From Polaribacter irgensii 23-P (lineage in GTDB: Bacteria; Bacteroidota; Bacteroidia; Flavobacteriales; Flavobacteriaceae), in contig NZ_CH724148.1 of NCBI RefSeq assembly GCF_000153225.1, positions 1,940,842-2,004,841 of the forward strand: a DNA stretch of 64,000 nucleotides. Reading direction: 5' to 3'. The position numbers and the translations under genes are program-made. Below the pieces are notes generated by a model, which was not told the DNA's origin, ran no database searches, and worked only from the letters and a program-made list of their open reading frames with translations. Positions 54,032 through 61,963 of the stretch are shown piece by piece (the first letter of the stretch is position 1; every line of letters begins with the position of its first letter).

Positions 54032-54852
54032 ATTGTTCTTGTTTTCTTGCACTGCAAAATATGAAATTAACATTGAATTTGCAAATAGATAATAAATTGC
54101 TTTTAAATTAAGAATAGCATATTTTTTAATCTATATTTTTAAATTTTTCTTTGCGAATCTTTTTTAATTTTCATCATTTGTGCAATTAAGTAGTGTCTAG
54201 AATGAATTGTTTAGAGTAGTATCCATACTTTTTTTGTCGTTATCGCATCCTCAATTATTTGTTATAAAAATTTATTAAATTTTAAAGAGTAGTTTGTGCT
54301 CTTTACTACATCAAGGAATACTTTTTGGGTGCCTTTCGGAAATTGCGTTTACAGCACTACAATTGAATGATATGAAAGTATTTTGAACGCTCTCAAGTAC
54401 CATAGCTGTTCTATAAAATGCAGTGGTTTAAATTTATTAGCGAGTAAGGAAGGGCCAATTTATGTATTGCGCTCTTTTATTTTGTTGAATGGTCAGTTTT
54501 AGAAGCGACTATTTAGAGCATTTGGCTGGATATAATATGATAATGGCATAACATTTTTTGTGAAATCATTCTTTTTTAAACAGACAATCTCTCTTGCGAC
54601 GATTGTAGTTAGGTTTTTACAAGACGAAAGTTGAAAAATTAAATACAGTAGTTCAATATTTTAAATTTAATAAAATCTAAATACAGTGCAAAAAAAAGGT
54701 CGAAAATGAATCCGACCTTTTTAACTTCATAGCAATTGTGTTTCCACATTTTTGATGTTAATATTTTAAGAAACCATAAAATGGTCTTCTAAAAATTAAC
54801 TACGCAAATATATATAGAGAAATTGACGTATTCGTGTAAATAATCGTAATTA
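54032..54852. other. Roughly 820-bp intergenic region
   Basis: No gene could be supported. It contains the AraC gene terminator at 54693-54722. The rest shows interrupted short frames only, and no protein family could be recognised on either strand. Confidence 0.55.
54693..54722 (-). terminator. Bidirectional-type terminator after the AraC-family gene
   Basis: A 10-bp stem AAAAAGGTCG/CGACCTTTTT (54693-54702 with 54713-54722) with A and T flanks lies about 130 nt after the AraC stop. Confidence 0.75.
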
Positions 54853-55659
54853 CTATTTTTTTAAAGCTGCTACAATTATAGAAAAATCCTCTTCAAAAAA
54901 ATCTTTAGGAGCTTTAGAAGTAAATGATTTAAAATCTTTGGTGAAATGAGATTCATCATAATAGTCGTACATATAAATTAAATCTTTTAAATTCACTTTC
55001 TTGTTTTCATATTGCTTCATTAAATTTATAAAACGGTGAATTCGTATATATTTAGCAGGGGTTAGTCCTACTATTTTTTTAAATTGAGTTTCAAGCGTTT
55101 TTTGTCCGAATGGCATAATTTGTAGCAACTCTTGTACAGAAAGTAAGCCTTGTTTTTGATGGATAAAATCAATCGCCGTATCAACTGCAATTGTGTTTTT
55201 ATTCTCAATTAGTGGCAATTCAAATAGTAGATTTTCTAAATTTTGAAATAATTGGATTAAATTATTACTATTATTTTTAAAGATAAATTCCAGTTTAGCC
55301 GAAATATTTTTATGAACTTGTTCAAATAATACGTGCTTGTTCGTAAATTTAGAAATATTTAAATTTGTTAGTTTGTGAAGTGTCGTAGGTTTAAAGCTGA
55401 TACCACAAGAAAAGCCAACTTCATTTGCGCTAAATTGATAAGACTTGAAAAATTGCCCCGCCAATACTAAGTTTTTTAACTCCGTTTCATTGTTTTCTGT
55501 GGATACTCTTTGTCCGTCGCAGTAGACAAAGGTAAGACTTGAAACCCCGTAAGGAATGATCGTAGTATTATAAGGAATCGTTTTATTTGAATAAGAAATA
55601 TGATAAAATTCTTCAATTAAATGAGCTGTTTTTTGAATTTCAAAATAAGTAAGCTTCAT
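54853..55659 (-). CDS. AraC-family transcriptional regulator
   Basis: A 268-residue regulator. The N-terminal part (about 1-150) has a cupin-like region of the DUF6597 type: IPYGVSSLTFVYCDGQ and FSCGISFKPTTLHKLTN. The C-terminal AraC helix-turn-helix pair contains LLQIMPFGQKTLETQFKKIVGLTPAKYIRIHRF and the second helix around YDESHFTKDFKSF. No ligand can be assigned. The downstream gap is large, and the nearest neighbours are the acyl-CoA synthetase and purL, so its target is unknown. Confidence 0.85.
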   Translation of the reverse strand: MKLTYFEIQKTAHLIEEFYHISYSNKTIPYNTTIIPYGVSSLTFVYCDGQRVSTENNETELKNLVLAGQFFKSYQFSANEVGFSCGISFKPTTLHKLTNLNISKFTNKHVLFEQVHKNISAKLEFIFKNNSNNLIQLFQNLENLLFELPLIENKNTIAVDTAIDFIHQKQGLLSVQELLQIMPFGQKTLETQFKKIVGLTPAKYIRIHRFINLMKQYENKKVNLKDLIYMYDYYDESHFTKDFKSFTSKAPKDFFEEDFSIIVAALKK

Positions 55660-56279
55660 AGAATATTATTTATAGTTTAAGTGAGGTCTCTTTTTTAGAA
55701 AGTTCTTTTACAAATGATTCTTTTAATTTTGTTTTTTTTTCAGTGTGTGTTAAGATCCTCAATTTCGTCTTTTATTTTGAAGAATTTTCAAAATTTTTAT
55801 CTTAATTATTGTGAAACAACCAATTTATAACAATGCGTTACAATATTTAGTAAAAATCACCGAGAAATAAGTGTCTTCATTAAAATTAGTATTATGAATT
55901 GAACTGGAGAATACCAAAATTCTTATTAAAACGCCTACAAAATGGTGATATAAGAACCTGTTTTCGTTTTGATGTGGTGCTTCTAAAATCTGTATTAAAA
56001 TAAAAAAAGAATTGTTAATCATCTTAAAAACAAAATTTGTGCTACACAGCAAGCGTAGTAAAAGTAGCTATTAGTTGCACAAGTGCCAAAATAATCGAGC
56101 AGGTGGGTAGATAAAATAAAATTTATATTCAAAACGGATTATTTAACTGATATTGGCATTTATCGACCTACCATTGCTGTATTAATTTTCGCAAAAACTT
56201 AAGAAGGGGATATCATATCTCAAAAAAAAACAGCCTTTAGACGTGCCTAAAAGCTGTTTTAATGTAATATCACGAGGTA
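55660..56279. other. 620-bp intergenic region
   Basis: No gene could be supported; a 75-codon frame on the minus strand at 55825-56052 has no recognisable features. The purL terminator lies at the right end. Confidence 0.55.
56222..56260 (-). terminator. Terminator of purL
   Basis: The stem AAAACAGCCTTTAG/CTAAAAGCTGTTTT (56227-56240 with 56247-56260; one mismatch) lies 20 nt behind the purL stop, with a nine-base T run on the minus strand. Confidence 0.85.
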
Positions 56280-59200
56280 TTAATTTTTATTTTCGATCCA
56301 TTCTTTTGCATTTACAAAAGCGGTGAGCCAAGGAGATACCTCATCTTTTCTTTCCGAAGGATAGTTTGCCCAATTCCACTGAAAAGTAGAGCGTTCTATA
56401 TGTGGCATGGTTACCAAATGTCTTCCAGACGCATCACTCATCATAGCGGTATTGTAATCAGAACCATTGGGATTGTTCGGATACCCTTCATAACCGTATT
56501 TGGCTACAATATTATAATTTTCTTCCTTTTCTGGAAGATTGAATTTCCCTTCTCCATGAGAAATCCAAACGCCTAAAGTTGTTCCGGCCAAAGAAGAAAG
56601 CATTACTGAATTATTTTCTTGGATTTTAACGGACGTAAATGAACTTTCATGTTTTTTAGAGTCATTATGAATCAATTTCCCGTGTACTTTATGTGTTGGA
56701 TTGATTAAGTCTAATTCCATCCACAGTTGTGCCCCATTGCAAATACCAACAGATAGGGTGTCTTCTCTTTTAAAGAAGGCTTTCAATGATTTCTTTGCTT
56801 TGGCATTGTATAAAAAAGCACCGGCCCATCCTTTTGCAGATCCTAAAACATCAGAGTTAGAAAACCCTCCAACGGCACCAATAAACTGAATATCCTCTAG
56901 TGTTTCCCGTCCCGAAATTAAATCGGTCATGTGTACATCTTTTACGTCAAAGCCTGCTAAATACATTGCATTGGCCATTTCACGTTCAGAATTTGATCCT
57001 TTTTCTCTGATGATCGCCGCTTTTGGTCTTGGTAATTTTGTATTGATTTTTGGTAAGGATCCTTTAAAGTTTTTTGGAAACGTATAGGTTAACGGTTGCT
57101 TTTTATAATTATCAAAACGTTCTTTCGCCATGCCGTTCGCAGTTTGTTTCTGGTCTAGTAAAAAAGAAGTTTGATACCATACATCTCTCATTTCAGCTAC
57201 ATCGAAAGCAAAATGCGCTTCGTTATTCTTTATGGTTACTTTTCCTGAGTTGTTTACAGTTCCAATGTTAAAAAGAGTAATTCCAATTCCTTTAAACACC
57301 TCTTCAACCGAAGCATCTGCTTGAAATACAATTCCTGCATTTTCAGAAAACAAGACTTTAATAGAATCTTCCTCATTCAATTCAGAAATGTTGAAGTCTG
57401 CACCTATATTTATATCCGCAAAGCACATTTCGAGAAGGGTTGTAATAAATCCTCCAGATGCAATGTCATGCCCGGCCTTTATTTTATCTGCTTTTATTAG
57501 TGTTTGAATGGTGTTGAATGTTTTTTTAACATAAGCGGTATCCGTTACATCTGGAGCGTCATTTCCAATGGTGTTTAGGGTTTGATTGAAGGAGCTTCCA
57601 CCTAATTTGTAGGCATCTTGGGAAACATTGATATAATAAATGTTTCCACCTTCAATTTGTAAAAGAGGTTCTACCACTTTAGTGATGGCACTGCAGTTTC
57701 CTGCAGCAGAAATAATCACGGTTCCTGGAGAAAGTACTTCGCTATCTGCATATTTCTGTTTCATCGACAAAGAGTCTTTTCCCGTTGGAACATTGATTCC
57801 TAGCGCAACAGAAAATTCTGAAACGGCTTCTACGGCTTTGTACAATCGTGCATCTTCCCCTTCATTTCTACAGGGCCACATCCAATTTGCTGAAAGAGAG
57901 ACACTTTTTAAATTGTCTTTTAAAGGCGCCCACATTAGATTTGTGAGAGATTCTGTAATTGCATTTCGACTTCCTGCAGCTGGGTTTATCAATGCAGCAA
58001 TAGGAGCGTGGCCAATAGCCGTGGCAACTCCTTCTTTTCCATTATAATCCAATGCCATTACCCCAACATTGTTCAATGGAATTTGTAAAGGACCAGCACA
58101 TTGTTGTTTGGCAACTTTACCACCCACACAACGGTCTACTTTATTTGTTAACCAATCTTTACAAGCAACGGCTTCTAACTGCAGTACTTGTTTTAAATAG
58201 ATTTCTATATTTTTTATTTTGTACCGTGAATTTTTATAGTTTCTCTCAACAGTAGTGTCTGTTAATATTGTTTTCGGAGAAGCTCCAAACATATCTTCTA
58301 AAGCCAAGTCCATCGGTTTGTCACCTTTTTTTGCAGATTCAAATGTAAATCTTTTATTTCCAGTGACTTCACCCACTGTATACATTGGTGAACGTTCACG
58401 GTCTGCAATTTTTTGTAAGGTATCGAGATGTTTTTTTGAAATAACCAATCCCATTCTTTCTTGGGATTCATTTCCTATAATTTCCTTTGCTGACAGTGTT
58501 GGGTCTCCAATTGGCAGTGCATCCAAGTCGATATGACCACCGGTGTCTTCTACCAATTCAGAAAGACAGTTTAAATGTCCTCCTGCGCCGTGATCGTGAA
58601 TAGAAACAATAAAATTCTCTTCGCTTTCTACCATTCCGCGGATTGCATTTGCGGCACGTTTTTGCATTTCTGGGTTGGATCGTTGCACGGCATTCAGTTC
58701 AATTCCTGAAGCAAATTCGCCTGTATCTGATGAAGACACTGCAGCTCCACCCATTCCAATTCTGTAGTTTTCACCTCCAAGAATTACAATTTTATCTCCT
58801 TCTTTCGGGGTGTCTTTTAATGCTTGATCTGCTTTTCCATAACCAATTCCACCCGCTTGCATAATGACTTTGTCATAACCTAATTTTCTTGGTTTTGAGG
58901 CACTTGAAGCTGTATTTTCTTCATGTTCAAAAGTCAATACAGATCCCGTAATTAAAGGTTGCCCAAATTTATTTCCAAAATCAGACGCTCCGTTAGATGC
59001 TTTGATTAAAATATCCATAGGAGTTTGATACAACCATTCTCTTTCTTGAAATTTGTGTTCCCAATATCTTTTTTCTTCTAGACGGGAATACGAGGTCATA
59101 TACACCGCAGTCCCTGCCAATGGTAAAGAGCCTTTTCCACCCGCAAGGCGGTCTCTAATTTCCCCTCCAGAACCGGTTGCAGCCCCGTTAAATGGTTCTA

Positions 59201-59963
59201 CTGTCGTTGGAAAATTATGCGTTTCTGCTTTTATGGAAATTACAGAATCAAAAGCTATATTTTGATAATAATCAGGTTTGTCCGCTGTTTTTGGAGCAAA
59301 CTGCGTTACAGAAGGACCTTTGATAAAAGCAACATTGTCTTTGTATGCCGAAATAATATCGTTTGGAAATTGCTTCGAAGTCTCTTTAATTAGTTTAAAC
59401 AGAGATGTTGGCATCTCCTCTCCGTCAAGGATAAAAGTGCCGTTAAATATTTTATGACGACAGTGTTCTGAGTTTACTTGGCTAAACCCAAATACCTCAG
59501 AATCCGTTAGTTTTCTTCCGATTTTAGTAGCTATACCCTCTAAATAAGACACCTCTTCAGGGCTTAAAGACAAACCTTCTTGTGTATTGTAAGTTGCGAT
59601 ATCTTCAATATTTAAAATTGCTTTAGGCTCAATTTTTATAGTAAAAAGATCTTGATGCAAATTTGTATACTTTTCAGAAATCATAGTATCAAAGTCCTCA
59701 AAGTTATCAGAAACTGCTGTAAATTCTTCAATTCTAAGGATATTTGTAATCCCCATATTTTGAGTGATTTCTACAGCATTTGTGCTCCAAGGAGTAATCA
59801 TTGCCGCTCTGGGTCCTATATACGTAGCTTCTAAAGAGCTTGACTCTATTTTTGGCTGATTTGAAAATAACCAAGTCAACTTGGAAATTGTAGTTGCAGT
59901 TAAATCTTTTGTTGCTTGTACAGCGAATACTTTACTGCTTGTATTTCCAAAGAAATGAATCAT
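56280..59963 (-). CDS. purL: Phosphoribosylformylglycinamidine synthase, long single-chain form
   Basis: A 1227-residue enzyme that converts FGAR to FGAM with glutamine and ATP, the fourth step of purine synthesis. It combines the PurL synthetase and glutaminase domains. The synthetase half has SLSPEEVSYLEGIA, the conserved FSQVNSEHCRHKIF motif, SIKAETHNFPT and the ATP-binding QSNPEM-type region. The C-terminal class I amidotransferase triad is C1075 (GICNGAQ), H1188 (MPH) and E1190. This is the proteobacterial/eukaryotic-type large PurL, not the PurS/PurQ/PurL complex. The promoter box is at 59998-60005. Confidence 0.98.
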   Translation of the reverse strand: MIHFFGNTSSKVFAVQATKDLTATTISKLTWLFSNQPKIESSSLEATYIGPRAAMITPWSTNAVEITQNMGITNILRIEEFTAVSDNFEDFDTMISEKYTNLHQDLFTIKIEPKAILNIEDIATYNTQEGLSLSPEEVSYLEGIATKIGRKLTDSEVFGFSQVNSEHCRHKIFNGTFILDGEEMPTSLFKLIKETSKQFPNDIISAYKDNVAFIKGPSVTQFAPKTADKPDYYQNIAFDSVISIKAETHNFPTTVEPFNGAATGSGGEIRDRLAGGKGSLPLAGTAVYMTSYSRLEEKRYWEHKFQEREWLYQTPMDILIKASNGASDFGNKFGQPLITGSVLTFEHEENTASSASKPRKLGYDKVIMQAGGIGYGKADQALKDTPKEGDKIVILGGENYRIGMGGAAVSSSDTGEFASGIELNAVQRSNPEMQKRAANAIRGMVESEENFIVSIHDHGAGGHLNCLSELVEDTGGHIDLDALPIGDPTLSAKEIIGNESQERMGLVISKKHLDTLQKIADRERSPMYTVGEVTGNKRFTFESAKKGDKPMDLALEDMFGASPKTILTDTTVERNYKNSRYKIKNIEIYLKQVLQLEAVACKDWLTNKVDRCVGGKVAKQQCAGPLQIPLNNVGVMALDYNGKEGVATAIGHAPIAALINPAAGSRNAITESLTNLMWAPLKDNLKSVSLSANWMWPCRNEGEDARLYKAVEAVSEFSVALGINVPTGKDSLSMKQKYADSEVLSPGTVIISAAGNCSAITKVVEPLLQIEGGNIYYINVSQDAYKLGGSSFNQTLNTIGNDAPDVTDTAYVKKTFNTIQTLIKADKIKAGHDIASGGFITTLLEMCFADINIGADFNISELNEEDSIKVLFSENAGIVFQADASVEEVFKGIGITLFNIGTVNNSGKVTIKNNEAHFAFDVAEMRDVWYQTSFLLDQKQTANGMAKERFDNYKKQPLTYTFPKNFKGSLPKINTKLPRPKAAIIREKGSNSEREMANAMYLAGFDVKDVHMTDLISGRETLEDIQFIGAVGGFSNSDVLGSAKGWAGAFLYNAKAKKSLKAFFKREDTLSVGICNGAQLWMELDLINPTHKVHGKLIHNDSKKHESSFTSVKIQENNSVMLSSLAGTTLGVWISHGEGKFNLPEKEENYNIVAKYGYEGYPNNPNGSDYNTAMMSDASGRHLVTMPHIERSTFQWNWANYPSERKDEVSPWLTAFVNAKEWIENKN

Positions 59964-59997
59964 GGTCTTGTTTTATTTGTGTGACGTTGTAAAAAAG

Positions 59998-60005
59998 CAA
60001 ATTTA
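59998..60005 (-). promoter_or_regulatory. -7 promoter box of purL
   Basis: Minus-strand TAAATTTG (TAnnTTTG), 35 nt before the ATG at 59963. Confidence 0.55.
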
Positions 60006-60073
60006 CTTTTTTTAAGTTTAATGTTGATGAATTATTTCTTTGAAGTTTTGGAGTTATGCACGAGGTTTTAAAC

Positions 60074-60106
60074 AAAAAAAACGATTCAATTTGAATCGTT
60101 TTTTTT
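60074..60106 (-). terminator. Palindromic terminator between rsmB-like gene and purL
   Basis: An almost perfect palindrome, 16 bp per arm (60074-60089 with 60091-60106; core CGATTCAA/TTGAATCG), ending in eight A or T on either side. It stops transcription of the RsmB-type gene far from its end and would insulate purL. Confidence 0.8.
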
Positions 60107-60429
60107 GTTTTTAATAAAAGGTAATTATTTGTAAATTATAGATTTATTTTTTTATCATGTGCTTAAAATGTCAATTTATCTGGAAAATAGTATAATTTCT
60201 GCACTGCTGTTGTCAAACCCCATAATTGTAGTTTGTATTGTTTTGTGAGCTCAGTTTTGTGTGCATCTTTATTTTTTAAAGAACAATGAGACACCTTGTG
60301 TTTTTATTTTTTGGTTTGAAATACAATTTAAAGAGATCTCATTCTTTGTTACATATTCTTATTATTTCCAGTTTTAATAAATTATTTGTTCCGCTCTTTT
60401 CAATTAATATGCGATTTTCTTATCGTATA

Positions 60430-61647
60430 CTATGGTAATTTTTTTTCCATAAGTGCCATATAGAAACCATCAAATCCAGAAATATGAGCAAAAACCTTTT
60501 TGTCTGAAACCAATGTAAATTGTTTTCCTGCTTCTGACGTTAAAAACTTTTGAACTTGTTCTTGGTTTTCTGAAGGCAACACAGAGCAAGTTGCATATAC
60601 CATTTTTCCACCTGGCTTTAACATAGGAGCGTACTGTTGTAAAATTTCCTGTTGTACTTTTTTAATATTTTCTATAAACTCAGGTTGTAGTTTCCATTTT
60701 GAATCTGGATTTCTGCGCAGCACCCCTAAACCAGAACAAGGAGCATCAATTAATATTCTATCTGCTTTGCCATGTAACTTTTTAATCGGTTTTGTAGAAT
60801 CGATCACTCGCATGTCAATATTATGCGCTTTGTTTCTTTTCGCTCTTACTTTTAGCTTTCGGAGTTTACTCTCATAAATATCCATCGCTATAATTTGACC
60901 CTTGTTTTCCATCAGTGCAGATAAATGCAATGTTTTACCACCAGCACCCGCGCACGTATCAATGACCTTCATACCTGGTTTTACATCTAAATAAGCTGCG
61001 ACCAACTGAGAGGATGCATCTTGGACTTCAAAAAAACCGTTGTGAAAAGCTTCTGTTTTGAATACGTTTGCTCTTTCAGGCAATACTAATGCATCTGGGT
61101 GATTGGGAACAGTTTCGGTGCTTATATTTTCTGCATGTAATTTTTTCTGAAGAATTTCTTTAGAAATATTTAAGGTATTGGTTCTTAAAATAACATTTGC
61201 TTGCACGTTTAAAGCAGCAATTTCTTTCGTCCACAACTCTTCTCCCAACTCTTTGGCACACATTTCGTCCATCCAATCTGGAATTGATTCCCTAAATTTT
61301 CGCGTTCTTGAGAGCTCGTCGAAACGTCCTTTAATTTTTCTCTCTGGCACGTCACCCACTTGATTCCAGTCGGGAAGTGCAATTCCCCGAAGAATACACC
61401 AAACAGAAAATAACCGCCAAATATTATCGCGATCATAAGGTGCTTTTACCTCCGCAATTTCAGCATACAAGCGGTTCCAACGTACAATGTCGTAAATTGT
61501 TTCTGCAACAAATTTACGGTCTCTTGCACCCCAACGTTTGTCGCGTTTGAGGGCTTTTTCTACTGCCTTGTCCGCATATACGCCTTCGTTAAATATATCT
61601 CTAATGCTGTCTATAACTGCGAAAGTTAAATTTCTATGTAATCTCAT
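60430..61647 (-). CDS. RsmB/NOP2-family RNA cytosine-5 methyltransferase
   Basis: A 405-residue methyltransferase, likely acting on 16S rRNA. The N-terminal helical domain (about 1-140) resembles the NusB-like region of RsmB. The SAM domain has DTCAGAGGKTLHLSAL as motif I. The two catalytic cysteines lie in DAPCSGLGVLRRNP (motif IV) and YATCSVLPSENQEQV (motif VI), the RNA m5C signature. The exact site (C967 or other) cannot be told. It is a single gene, 316 bp upstream of and divergent from recG. Confidence 0.9.
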   Translation of the reverse strand: MRLHRNLTFAVIDSIRDIFNEGVYADKAVEKALKRDKRWGARDRKFVAETIYDIVRWNRLYAEIAEVKAPYDRDNIWRLFSVWCILRGIALPDWNQVGDVPERKIKGRFDELSRTRKFRESIPDWMDEMCAKELGEELWTKEIAALNVQANVILRTNTLNISKEILQKKLHAENISTETVPNHPDALVLPERANVFKTEAFHNGFFEVQDASSQLVAAYLDVKPGMKVIDTCAGAGGKTLHLSALMENKGQIIAMDIYESKLRKLKVRAKRNKAHNIDMRVIDSTKPIKKLHGKADRILIDAPCSGLGVLRRNPDSKWKLQPEFIENIKKVQQEILQQYAPMLKPGGKMVYATCSVLPSENQEQVQKFLTSEAGKQFTLVSDKKVFAHISGFDGFYMALMEKKLP

Positions 61648-61963
61648 TATATCTTCTTATGGGATGTAAATATACATATAAGTAAGAGGTTGGCAATTTA
61701 AAAGTTGCACGGAAAAATCAGGTTTAAATACCTGTAAGAATCTTCTTTTTAAAGAAGATTAAAACTAGAAACACAAAGTTTTTTTGCAAGGTTTGAAATG
61801 TGTTTTTATATCTTGCTATTTTAGAAAAGATACTTTTTTCTTTATCGGATAGTCTTGGACAGCACTGAAAAGTTGTTTTGTGGAACGATCCCTTTTTTTT
61901 AATGCACGAAATTTTCTTTTTTAATTTTGATTTCATTATTTTTGAATTTCTGAAATAATAAAG
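61648..61963. other. 316-bp divergent intergenic region
   Basis: No gene is supported. It contains a 10-bp hairpin (AATCTTCTTT/AAAGAAGATT, 61739-61760) next to a small CAGGT/ACCTG pair at 61719-61734. The recG promoter box lies at the right end. A 70-codon minus-strand frame at 61724-61936 is lysine-rich and probably incidental. Confidence 0.5.
61937..61944 (+). promoter_or_regulatory. -7 promoter box of recG
   Basis: TATTTTTG (TAnnTTTG) ends 19 nt before the TTG start at 61964. Confidence 0.55.

Larger units (their letters stand above)
59964..60429. other. 466-bp intergenic region
   Basis: No gene is supported. It contains the purL promoter box and a strong palindromic terminator at 60074-60106 that lies 324 nt after the RsmB-type gene stop. 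Confidence 0.55.

Noticed and set aside
55825..56052. 75-codon frame in the gap before purL
   Set aside because: No promoter, no motif; typical random frame in AT-rich DNA.
57640..58047. 135-codon frame opposite purL
   Set aside because: Antisense to a conserved part of purL; no independent support.
61724..61936. 70-codon lysine-rich frame upstream of recG
   Set aside because: Its start abuts the recG promoter box on the opposite strand; low-complexity Lys/Phe content; no promoter of its own.
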